From Vicugna pacos (Eukaryota > Chordata > Mammalia > Artiodactyla > Camelidae), in contig NC_133023.1 of the NCBI RefSeq assembly GCF_048564905.1, positions 15,001-79,000 on the forward strand: 64,000 bases of DNA, in the 5' to 3' direction. Below, piece by piece: positions 32,880 through 42,933 of the stretch. The translations under genes were made by a program, and so were the position numbers. How positions within the stretch are numbered: the stretch's first letter is position 1; the number at the start of each line of letters is the position of its first letter. The notes under the pieces were generated by a model. The model was not told where the DNA came from. It made no database searches and saw only the letters and a program-made list of their open reading frames with translations.

Positions 32880-33213
32880 CATTGCAGGCTGAGTTTAATG
32901 AACTGAATGGAGACACAAACTTCAAAACTTAAAACAAATTGACTCAAATTTATGCATACACATTTAAAATGCAAACGATCAAATTATAGACATAAGCAGA
33001 AGATAACCTACTTGACCCTGGCTTTGGTGAAGTGGAGTACGAGCTTTGAGTTTTACCACACAACACAGAAAGCCAGTCCACAAAAGAAAAAGCAACATCA
33101 GGGACTTTATTACAGATTTCTGAAAAACCTTATTCAGAAAGCCAAAAGACAAGCCACAAACAAAGAAAAATATTTACTAAACACGTATCGGATAAATGAT
33201 TTTGACTCACCAT
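32880..33213 (+). mobile_element. L1 ORF2 fragment, copy 5 right part
   Basis: Short ORF2 continuation ('ggctttggtgaagtggag' 33019, 'aaaccttattcagaaagcc' 33124), interrupted by an LTR at 33214 and continued after it at 33711. Confidence 0.7.
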
Positions 33214-33706
33214 TGTGAATGAAAATACTGCAGTGTGAGTGAGAATACTGCAAACTATCAGTAAACAAAGAATGCTGAAACCAAGTCGTCAGCGGCTGCC
33301 GTGACCCCCCAGTGGGGACGGGCCTGCAGCCCGGCCTCTGCAGCCACTCACAGCGGTGCCCTCTGAGGGGACTCAGAATAAGAAAGGGCAGGACACTGGC
33401 CCTAGACGGCTCGGTGCCTGTCAAAGGAATGAATTCAGGGAGCCCGGATGTTTGCTCCCTCCCATACGTAGAACAGCGCTAAATTCTTTAACTCGAGATG
33501 CCTGGTTTTCTTTAGATAACAAGTCATCCTTTATTGTTCCAACTACCTGGTCTTGGTTGTAAGGCTCCTGTATATCCTAGCTCCTCCGCTATTTCTTCGG
33601 AGCCGTCCCTCAGAGCCATCTGAGAGGCCGTCATCCCAGCTGGGGTCCTCCTGCCAAACAGAACTTAACTCTTAACTTTCAGGCTGCGCATTTATTTCTG
33701 TCGACA
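33214..33706 (+). mobile_element. Solo LTR, family B, copy 1
   Basis: A 493-bp fossil LTR in plus orientation, starting TGTGAATG and ending CTGTCGACA, with a perfect 4-bp target duplication CCAT (33210-33213 and 33707-33710). ERV1-like by duplication size. L1 ORF2 text continues on both sides. A second copy in inverse orientation lies 500 bp away and a third, partial, at 39 kb. Confidence 0.82.
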
Positions 33707-33710
33707 CCAT

Positions 33711-34206
33711 GTACAAAGAACTCCGAAATAGCCCCATAAGAAAAGGGGTAAAGGTCTGAACAGATATCCAGCCAAACAAGACAGAAAGTAAATACACATA
33801 CCAAAAAATATTCATTATCATAATACCATCAGGGAGTTACAAATTACACTCACGGGGTATCACGACACGTCTGTTAGGGCCACGGAGCTCCGAAAATATG
33901 ACCACACAACCCCATTGCTGGTGGTGAGGAACAGCAGGACTCCCTCATGGCTGGAACGCATGCACAGCCACTTCGTAAGTGAGTTTGGTGGTTTTCCCAA
34001 AGCTAAACAAGTCTCACCTTGGGCTCCCACAATCCTGCTTCCAGTATTTAGGCAACTGCTTTGAAAAACGATGTCCAAACAACCTAGGATGCAGCTACAC
34101 ACAGCAGCTCTGCTCATACTGGCTGAAAACTTGACATCAGGATGCCCTTCAATAGTTTAATGCATAAGAAAATCGGAATACACCCATGTCACTGACAGCA
34201 GAATAA
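33711..34206 (+). mobile_element. L1 ORF2 between two inverted LTRs
   Basis: L1 text continues from before the first LTR: 'ggtaaaggtctgaacagatatccag' at 33747 and 'caccttgggctcccacaatcctgc'-type text near 34015. It is the loop of the inverted LTR pair. Confidence 0.65.
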
Positions 34207-34686
34207 TGTCGACTGAAATAAAGGCGCAGCCTGAAGGTTGAGAGTTAAGTTCTGTTTGGCAGGAGGACCCCAGCCGGGATGACAGCCCCCCAGATGGCTC
34301 TGAGGGACGGCTCCGAAGAAATAGGGGAGGAGCTAGGATATACAGGAGCCTTACAACCAAGACCAGGTAGTTGGAACAATAAAAGGTGACCTGTTATCTA
34401 AAGAAAACCAGGCATCTCAAGTTAGAGAATTTAACACTTTTTTTAATGTATGGGAGGGAGCAAACATCTGGGCTCCCTGAATTCATTCCTTTGACAAACA
34501 CCGAGCCGTCTAGGGCCAGTGTCCTGTCCTTTCCTGTTCTGAGTCCCCTCAGAGGGCACCGCTGTGAGTGGCGGCAGAGGCCGGGCTGCGGGCTGGTCTT
34601 CACTGGGGGGTGGGGCAGCCATGGAGGACTTGATGGCTTCAGCAGCCTTTCTTTACTGGTACGGTTTGGAGTATTTTAGTTCACCA
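34207..34686 (-). mobile_element. Solo LTR, family B, copy 2 (inverted)
   Basis: About 480 bp. On plus it begins TGTCGACTGAAATAAAGG and ends AGTATTTTAGTTCACCA, the mirror image of the 33214 copy. ATAA occurs immediately before the element (34203-34206) and again at its far edge (34686-34689), consistent with a 4-bp target duplication. An independent insertion of the same fossil family. Confidence 0.78.
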
Positions 34687-35300
34687 TAAACTACCCCCAG
34701 ATAGGCTTCTTTTGCATGAGAATTCAGTCTGATTTAAAAAAAAAAGAATTTCAGAAAACTGAGATGAATTCGCCCTTCTGTGAGCAACACTTAACAGGAG
34801 AATCTACATTTGTAAGGGTACGTCCCTCTTTGTACCAGAAATAGAAGGGTGATTAAACCTCAAGTAACTCTTATCAATAGAGAAGTCCTGACTTAAACCT
34901 GCATAACAAGAACGCTGAGCTTCCACGGTACCCTTCCATAACTTCCCCCCTTCCCCCGAGGTCGTGCTTTTGTTTTCAGCTGAAGATGGAATTTAAGGTG
35001 ATGTCTTTGGCCATTGCAGTGAGTGACCAGTATCCCCGCTGTATACAGAAGGTACAGCTACTACTAAACGCCTGTGTGGTTTTCGCCTGGCAACCTGTCT
35101 TTTATTACAGGGGGGTCTCAACCAAGAACCCTGAAGGGTAGAGGGAAGAATGCTTTTCCTCTCATATACATTCAATGGAATACTACTCAGCAATACACAG
35201 AAGTGAATCATCAACCCATGGAAAGACATGGATAAATCTTATGTGCGTATTGCTAAGTGAAAGAATCCAGCCTGCGGAGGCTGCACACAGTGTAGCCCTA
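34687..35300 (+). repeat. Subtelomeric duplicon D3, copy 2
   Basis: Matches 11.64-12.06 kb through 'aatctacatttgtaagggtacg', 'ctttgtaccag', 'cttatcaatagagaag' and 'aaggtgatgtctttggccatt'. The right part (35.15-35.3 kb) looks like L1 3' sequence. Confidence 0.6.
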
Positions 35301-36088
35301 TAGATGGCATTCTGGACAAGGCAAAGCTAGGTAGATAAGCAGATCATGCTTGGGGCGTTTGACACAGGAAGGAAGGGGGCAGGGCACAGCCATTCAAGAA
35401 ATAACACAGCAAGTAGCACCAAAGTGGCAGGATATTCAACTCCCAGACTGCCTTGAGCTTCACTATATGCTCATTGTAATATATTCACATGGCAAATGAC
35501 ACTCCCACAAGCGCCTTGACGGTTCCGAGGCTGACCAGTGAAGGTCGAAAAGTGGGTGGTGGTCCAGCTCCTGGGAATCCCAACCACTTCCCCGAAGTAG
35601 TTGAAAAAATCCTCCCACTTGTTAGCATATGACATAACTGAGTTGATAAAAACTGCTCAGCTCTATAAGAAGGTCCTGCAGACATAGGAACTTCACACAT
35701 CTTCACCTCCATGCCTGCTGGAAACACTCAGATGTCTGAAATCAGCCAATGCAGCTTTTAAGACATTCTTATGGATGATGCACCTGAGCCTCTGACCAGC
35801 AGGTTAGAGCAAGGAAGAGACCAGTCCTGAGGGCAGGGGTCTCCTGAAGTCTGTGAGCCTAGTGCCCTGGTGGGATTCATTCCCTGTGGGGACATGGGCG
35901 GGGCCTGCAGTGGTTCTGTCTTCCACCTGAGCCCCTTGGATGAAGCCAGGGCAGTGCTGGGCTCAGGGGTCCCCTGGCGGTGTTTCAAACTCTGACACAG
36001 CAGCTTTGCAAAGGAACAGGAGAGTGATGCTGAGCACCTGACAGCCTCTCCTCTCTGGCTCAGAGCTGCTTCCATCAGGACCACAGTC
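35300..36088. other. Unassigned gene-free stretch
   Basis: About 0.8 kb of mixed composition between duplicon D3 and a short D4 fragment. No recognised repeat or gene; several minus-strand frames are open but featureless. Confidence 0.4.
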
Positions 36089-36182
36089 CCCTGCACAGAG
36101 TCTGCTGTAACTCATCTGCTCCCACTCAGCCTCTCCCCTTCCACCCTGGACCCTTCTCCCAGGCCAGGTGCATCTGTCCAAC
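36089..36182 (+). repeat. Duplicon D4 fragment, copy 2
   Basis: About 90 bp matching the beginning of D4 ('ctgctgtaactcatctgctc' to 'aggtgcatctgtcca'), ending exactly at the left edge of the LTR at 36183. The rest of D4 is not found beyond the LTR. Confidence 0.7.
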
Positions 36183-36638
36183 TGTTGTGGAAACAACAGG
36201 CCAGCCAAGAAACAAGCACCACTCGGAGGGTTTGAGTACTCAGATGTATTACGCTGGCGGGCTCAGACGGGCTTCTGCTCCGAAGCTCTGAGCACCTCCA
36301 ACATGTGCACATGAGGTTTTATAGGGTAAAGTACAAGCTTGGGGTATTCGGCCAATAGGCATGGAACAGATTTAGCAGCATCATTATCACAAAAGTGGAG
36401 GCAGGGAGGCAGCAAACCAACATTCCAAAGCCAGATATCTCTCTTTGAAAATCCAGCTGGCTAGCAAAAAAACATGAACAGGGAATCAGCAAACCAACAC
36501 TAATTAACTCAGATTTACGAGTTAGTCCAGCAGAAGTCAGATCAGTATTCCGATACTTAGATTTGTGAGTTATCTTGTTAGCCCACATTCTTAGACTTGT
36601 GAGTTATCTTATTAGCCCAGCCTGGCTTTTCCTTCACA
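36183..36638 (-). mobile_element. Solo LTR, family A (ERV1-like), copy 2
   Basis: A 456-bp fossil LTR, the same family as 22279, minus orientation, with ends TGTTGTGG and CCTTCACA on plus and a perfect 4-bp duplication CAAC (36179-36182 and 36639-36642). It is shorter in the tandem-repeat part of U3 than copy 1. No internal region. Confidence 0.85.
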
Positions 36639-36642
36639 CAAC

Positions 36643-38465
36643 CACTCAAAAATCATAAGGTGATCAATTGCATTTATCAGTTTATTTAGTTCTAGGCAAT
36701 GATTTTCTGTTTATCTGGGTGAAGTCTTCAAGTTTCAATTAGAGTTTCATAATTTACCCAGTTCAGTGGTATGATCTAAAGGTTACTAGGAACATATTTG
36801 TTTAATAGTCCCCTTTTTTATGAATCTTCCTGAAGATCTTCATTTTGTAAAATTATCAGAGTCAAACATTGTTTATATAACTGACAAGCTTAAAATGGCA
36901 TGATTAAAGATTTAATTATAATGCAATTGACAACCAACTTGGATATTTCTGACATAAAACATTTTAAGGTAATTAGAATTATGATTGATACCAGGACATA
37001 TTAGATTTTTAGGAATTTTATAAATTTTGGAATAACTCTATGTGTCTTTTATCTTTACAATAAAACCTAAGCTTTATCCCCAATCACTTGACAATTTTTT
37101 TTTAGCAATTTAACATGCCAAATATATCTATTTCCTTTAATATCTATCTTTGGGATGTTTCTGGGGCCCTCTGAAGCATCCCAAAGTTAGCAGGAGGTCA
37201 AAACAACGCTAATCAAAATTTGATATTTGGGAAGCTTGTTAAAAAGCTTCAAAACACTAGGTCAGATAAAATCATAGGTCACTATGAAACAATACTTATT
37301 TACTTAACCCAAGTGACAGCGGCTTTAAAAGCAGATACAAATTACTTACAGCTCACTCCCACAATCTGTTACGAAAAGTAGCACTTTAAGAAACTTTTTT
37401 TTGTTGACATAGAGAATTAAACCCAGTCTTGTGCCAGTTTACTTTTAACAAAAATCCACTTACTTAGTCAATCCCCACCACACACGAAACTCTTTTCTCA
37501 GGATTCCTCCTCCACAACCTTATGTCACTTCCTGTGTCCATATTATTTTAGCCCTTAGTTCTCCCCTCTAGAAAATCCCCACTGTAAGTAGCAAAATGCA
37601 ATCTTATTTTTTATACCTTCTTTTGCTGACAACATGCACTCTGTTGTTCTACTGGATACCAAAATGTTTCTTCATTATTTATAGTAGCTATGATTACATG
37701 TTTAAATTCGAAAACTTACCTCTTGAAATCGTTACTTTCAAGAGAAAACTAGGAAATAAGCAATTATGAACTGCCTTCTGCATTAGTGTTTTGTAGATTG
37801 ACAAGCATAAACACAATAATCATTTCTAAACCCGTACGTTTTCTTATAGAGAATCTCTTAGGGTGGTGCCGAGTGTTTTTGTCAATGCTCCCAAATACCT
37901 TTAGCCTCTCTGCAAAGGGAAGCCAATGTTCAGTAATTAATGTTTTAATATCTTACTTCATTTGGGAATGACCTACTTATTTAATAAACTACTATCATTT
38001 AACTTAGTTTAGCACAAGTCTGGAATTTTAAGATACCAAATATTTGCAGAGATTATTTCAGGCAGATATTCCTAAAAAATATTTTTAAAGCATTTACCCA
38101 AAAGTTCTTATATCATTTGTGTTTATTTTACTTCTAAGAATTTGATCACACCAAATTACTAAAATTTTTTGACAAATCTGCAACAAGATCTTATTTGATT
38201 TTCATGAAACCTAGTTACAGTAAAGGTGTTATACTTACTATTGATGATTCTAAAGACATCTATATTAATTAGATCCACAAACTTCTACTAAACTTGATAC
38301 CAGGTATTAACTTAATATTGAGTATTTTCCAGTTCACGTGAACCTGAAAGTCAATTCAGCCAGGTTTTATTTTAGAAGTATCTAATTTGTAAGTGCTTAC
38401 TTTTGAGTGGCTAAGTAAAAACTGGCTCTTGCCATCTACCTCTGCTTGGACTAAATCATCAGCCA
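36643..38465. other. Unassigned AT-rich stretch between LTRs
   Basis: About 1.8 kb of AT-rich sequence with no supportable gene. Its texture suggests the worn interior of an old retroelement, but I could not match it to a family. One short frame (37786-37971) has no recognisable feature. Confidence 0.35.
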
Positions 38466-38469
38466 CGGC

Positions 38470-38858
38470 AGCCACTGACCGAGCTCAGGATGGAGGTCAG
38501 GAATGAGGCAACCTGTGCTTTGGGAAAACTGGCTGAACAGGCCTTCACGTGGTTCGATATCTTCAGGACAAGATTTTATGACCCCAATTTTTGCACCTCC
38601 TCATTCTAGAAAAGCACTAAAATCATTAACAGTGGCATCTGCTCCTCAGGAACAGCAGCAGCCTCCGCCTAGATGTGTGCTTGACAGGACGTCCGCCTCC
38701 ACTGAAAGCACACCTGGTACTGCGCTGCCCCCCTGCATCCTCAGAACAGCTTCTCAGAGCTTTCCGGGGTGCTGTCTCCCGGGCTATGGTTCTCATTCTG
38801 ACCCCAATAAAACTTAGCCCACAACTCTCAGGTTGTGTGATTTTATTTCAGTCGACAA
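38470..38858 (+). mobile_element. LTR-like element, family C
   Basis: The 3' half looks like an LTR end: AATAAAACTTAGCCC at 38807, then TTTTATTTCAGTCGACA ending at 38858. The last ~60 bp resemble the end of LTR family B, suggesting related families. The left boundary is not defined. Confidence 0.5.
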
Positions 38859-38992
38859 AGTCAATTAAGCAGAGCTCTTTTATAAATCTAATTTTGATAT
38901 TTTCAGCAGTAGACACCTCACGTCTATAATGTGTACAGACGTATAAACAGACAAAACCAAAGATCTGTTATAGCTTCACTTCAAAGCCTTGT

Positions 38993-39404
38993 GCCCTGGA
39001 TGACCGCCTCTTGGATGGCTCTGAGGGTCTGCTCCAGGGTGGGGGGGAGCCAGGATAAGCAGGGGCAGTTTTACATCAAAGACCAGGCAGTCAGAACATT
39101 AAACGTTGTTTGTTAACCGAAGAAAACCAGGCATCTCAAGGTAAAGAATTTAGCGTTGTTCTATGTATGGGAGGAGCAAACATCTGGGCTCCCTGAATTC
39201 GTTCCTTTGACAAACACCGAGCCGTTTAGGGCCAGTGTCCTGTCCTTTCCTGTTCTGAGTCCCCTCAGAGGGCACCGCTGTGAGTGGCTGCAGAGGCCGG
39301 GCTGCGGGCTGGTCTTCACTGGGGGGTGGGGCAGCCGCTGATGACTTGATGGCTCCAGCATTCTTTGTTTACTGATAAGATGTGCAGTATTTTTCATTAA
39401 CACA
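38993..39404 (-). mobile_element. LTR family B, copy 3 (truncated)
   Basis: Matches 34270-34686 closely: 'gatggctctgagggtctgctcc', 'accaggcatctcaag', 'ttcctttgacaaacaccgagcc' and 'tcagagggcaccgctgtgagtgg'. It ends TTCATTAACACA at 39404. The U5-side end is missing. Duplicon D4 begins only a few bases later. Confidence 0.78.
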
Positions 39405-39407
39405 TGT

Positions 39408-40585
39408 CTGCTGTAAGCTACCTGCCCTGACCCGGCCTCTCCCCTTCCTCCCTGGACCCCTCTCCCAGGCCAGACGCATCTGTCCATCCACTGCATCCCC
39501 CTCTCACCTTGGGGCTGACAGGCCCCTCACAGGACTGTGGTCCTGCCACTCTCCACACCCCAGGAGGCAGCCCCGCCTGCCCTGGTGGCTGAGCCCAGAC
39601 ACCCGGGGCCTCCCAGTCCCCCACTTTCTTTGTACCCCAGTGACTGTCAGCTCCTCCTCTGGAGCCAGTCCCCACAGGACTTCCCCTCTACAGCCGTGGC
39701 CCAAGCTGGGTCTTGTGCCTGGCTCCTCCGTCAGGCCCTGACAAACCTCCTACCCCCATGGTGCATCTCACATCCCATCCCAGTGTGGACTTGCTGAAGC
39801 ATCAGTGAGATGGTGGCTCCCTCCCACCTGTAATCCCTCACAGGTTCCCCACTCTGGCTGGGCCGTCTGCTGGGAGAGACACCCCACGAGGCCCCGAGAG
39901 TCCCTAGGCTGCTGGCTTCCGGGTTCCTTGACAGCACCTCCGTGGGCCACGTGCTGTGGGGCAGCCTGCCACTCTGAAACTGCTCTAAAGTCCATAAAAC
40001 CCCGACTCCTGGGCTCTCTGTGTGCCTGGAGTCATTGACACCTTAACCGCCACCCCCATGGCAGGACCCTTCGCATACCTTCATTTCTGCAGCATAAAAA
40101 TCTCTCTTTGTGTGTTTACCCTGGCAGAACTCATCGCCCCTGGAGATAGCCCTGTCCACAATACCCCAGGTGGACAGGCATCACATCCTGCCCTTATCAA
40201 AGTCGTGGACAGAGCTTACAGCCAATCAGGTACCTGTGCACAAACTGATCATGCAGCCCCCTCCCCCAGTAACAGACCCGGCACGCCCACCCTTGGCACA
40301 CAGAAACACGCTTTCATCCATGTGGCCTGCTGTTGCCTATAGCAGCATGGCTGCTAAACTTCCCTAAACTTTCCTCGGTCTCTGGTAATTCTTTTACTTA
40401 CCCACATCACTGGCCTGCCACAGCAGGTGACACAGCCCGAAACTGCAGAACTGCTGACCTCAGGAGGGGCTGGCACTGCGGCTGCTCCATAAAAGAGAGC
40501 AGAGGTGGCCTCCCCAGCTGGGACACAAACACTGCACGGCAGCCTCGCCCTCACTGTCACATCACCCCCGTGGGGCGTGAGGGGA
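39408..40585 (+). repeat. Duplicon D4, copy 3 (split by an LTR-like insert)
   Basis: Matches 21.22-21.97 kb in two parts, 39408-39951 and 40426-40585, with 'ctgacaggcccctcacagga', 'gcccagacacccggggcctc', 'atggtgcatctcacatccca', then 'ggctggcactgcggctgctcc' and 'ctccccagctggga'. The 39952-40425 insert is absent from the 21 kb copy. This copy is more GC-rich than copy 1. Confidence 0.78.
39952..40425. mobile_element. LTR-like insert, family D
   Basis: A 474-bp insert defined by comparison of the two D4 copies, with perfect 8-bp inverted ends TGCTGTGG and CCACAGCA, as in an LTR. I did not find a convincing target duplication, and orientation is undecided. Probably a fossil solo LTR. Confidence 0.55.
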
Positions 40586-40609
40586 GGAGGGACTGAGGCA
40601 CGTGTTCGT

Positions 40610-40990
40610 TCCTGTGCAGGATGGTAGGCCCTCAGCTGTATCCCCCCAAATTCACATGCTAAATCCCTAACCCACAGGGCCCCAGGATGTGACTGTGTTA
40701 AAGATGGGGTTTTTAAAGAGGTGACCAAGGTAAACCGGGGCCACGAGGGTGGACTCTAATCCGATAGGACTGATGTCCTACAGGAAGAGATTAGGACACC
40801 CACAGGCACAGAGGGGAGACCACGTGAGGACATTCAGAGAAGACAGTCATCTACACGCCAGTGTGAGAGGACTCAGGAGAAGCTAGCCTGCATGCAGACA
40901 CCTAGAGGTCAAACTTACAGCATCCGGGACTTGGGGAGGCCTGTGGTATTTGTTGTGGCAGCCCGAGCAGACTCACACGGGGTAAATCAG
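40610..40990 (+). mobile_element. MaLR/MLT1-type LTR-like fragment
   Basis: Old LTR-like text: 'ccaaattcacatgctaaatcc', 'aggatgtgactgtgttaaag', 'ggactctaatccgataggactg', 'gaagagattaggacaccca' and 'gtggtatttgttgtggcagcc'. Class recognised from memory; the subfamily is uncertain. Confidence 0.55.
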
Positions 40991-40999
40991 GTCTCAGAC

Positions 41000-42455
41000 C
41001 AGACAGAGCCCACTCTCCATCCCCCTGTACCTGAGTTACAGGAGCCTCGGGGAGAGAAAGAGCTTCTGGCCTCAGTACAGCTGGGAGGGCTGCATGGAGG
41101 AGGCAGCCTGTGAGCTGGGCTGGAGGAAGGAGGTGGAGGGCAGAGTCCGGCAGGGGAAGCAGCTGCAGGAAGCAGACCCTGTGTTAGGCCCTGCAGCTTC
41201 TGCAACAGCTTCCACAGAAGTCTGGTAGGCCACAGTCCCACGTGGTCTCCCTGGGCTGGTGCAGGTGTGGGCAGGGCGGTTCCTTCGGGGGGCTCCAGGG
41301 GAGGGTCCCCGTCCTGTCTTTCCAGGGAGCCCTGCACCCTTGGCTCGGGACTATTGCCCCCAGGGCAAAGCCAGCAGTGGTGGGGGAGCCCTTCGCACAG
41401 AGTCGCTGACCCCCCTACTGCCCCTCATCCACATTTACAGCCCCGTGATTGCGCCGCCCATCTGGGCGATGAGAAAACTCCCCCGGCTCCACGCTCAGCT
41501 GTTCTGCAACCTAATTCCCCTCTGCCAGGGAGCCTGATGAAGTCCCAGGCTCCAGGATTTGACAACGTTGGGCCATGCTTCTGCCCCCTGGAGGCAGGAG
41601 GGTGAAGGGCAGGAGGAGACCTCACCTGGGGGAAGGTGGGCATTGGCCAGGAGGGACAGTCTAGTCTGCAGGCAGTGTGGGGAGCGGGGGGGTGAGGGGA
41701 GGAAGCCCAGGCCCCCTTTTACAAGCTCCACCTGGGGCCCTGGGCTGTGGAGGGCACAGAGGGGAGAGCTCGGGGCAAGAGGAGGAGGGGAGAGCAAAGG
41801 TGGGGGGAGGGCAGGAAATGTAAGGGGTGGGAGGTGGAGGGAGGGAGGCAGGGAAAGAGGAGTCAGATGGATGCTGTTGGACGGCTGAATGGACGTCCCC
41901 ATAAGAGGACAGTGTCCCCAAGTCTACCTGCTGCGGTGACTGAGGGTCAAGGGTGCTGGTCAGAGGGCGAGAGAGGCCCCCTGGAGAACTCACTCAGTCA
42001 GCCCTCTGAGCTGCCCCGGTGTTTGTCCACGTGTCCCGTTGACCTCCTGCCAGCATGGAAGTCCGTAGAGGTGGACAAGGCTCTTTGCTGACTGGATGAC
42101 TGACCAAGAGGAGCAGACGGGGATGAGGGTGTGTGAGGGACTGACCCTCCTGGGCTGTGGTCAGCTTGGGCCAGTGTCAGGGGTAGCCAGGTCTGCAGCT
42201 GTGGACATGCCCTCGGGACCCTCTTGTGCCCCTGAGGCCACACACTCTGGTCATTGCTGGGACAAGGGCCACTCAGGGCAGAAGGACCGGCACTTCAGTG
42301 GAGGACCTGGCCGTTTGCTGACCAATGTGCTCAGACATCAAAGGCACGGGCACCGCAGGGATGAGGAAACAGGGCCCTGTGCAGAGACTCTTGTTTGCTC
42401 CAGCGCTGGGGTCCAGTGACCACAATGATGGACAGTGGCCAGAGCTCGGCCAGGC
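41000..42455. other. GC-rich gene-free stretch
   Basis: About 1.45 kb of GC-rich sequence with purine/pyrimidine-biased patches (41640-41870 is G/A-rich). Long open frames on both strands reflect composition. No domain, splice pattern or known repeat could be supported. Confidence 0.4.
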
Positions 42456-42668
42456 AGCCAGGTCATCCTCACATCCAGTCCACTGACCTCTGGGCCCCAC
42501 GGCCACACCCAGGACCTCCTGGGGCCCCCATCCTCTGACCTCTGGACCCTGAGGTCACACTCGGGACATCCTCCTGTCCCTGTCCTCTGACCTCTAGGCC
42601 TGATAGTCACGCTCAGACATCCTCACGTCCTGTCATCTGACCACTGGCTGCCCTGGTCACCGTCAGGA
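42456..42668 (+). repeat. ~52-bp imperfect minisatellite
   Basis: About four imperfect units built on 'cctctgacctctggnccc...ggtcac..cnggacatcctc', visible at 42460, 42510, 42562 and 42612. Confidence 0.65.
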
Positions 42669-42699
42669 CGGACCAGGTTCCTCCAGACTGCCCCCATGG

Positions 42700-42933
42700 T
42701 GGGGTCTCCTCTGGAGTTGCAGCGTTGCCTCCGGCCAGTCCTGGGGCTGGGGCAGGTCAGCCCTGGGAGGCGCTCCTCGCCCTCCTCCCGCCCTCGCGCC
42801 CCGCAGGAGTGGGTGTTCCTGGCGTCCAATCACAGGCAGGAGTGCTTTAGGAAGTGCCTGGGGCTCCCGCAAGAGAGACGGGGAAGAGGCTGGAGCTGCA
42901 GCCAGAAACACTGCTGGGTTCTGTGGCCGTGCG
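42700..42933 (+). promoter_or_regulatory. Candidate 5' exon / CpG-rich start region for PLCXD1
   Basis: CpG-rich text at 42765-42830 followed by a strong splice-donor match GCG|GTGAGTA at 42934. PLCXD1 in other mammals has noncoding 5' exon sequence upstream of its first coding exon. That makes this a possible leader exon, but nothing here proves transcription. Confidence 0.25.

Noticed and set aside
33214-34686. A single provirus bounded by the two family B LTRs.
   Set aside because: The LTRs are inverted relative to each other, have different 4-bp duplications and enclose L1 sequence, so they are two solo insertions.
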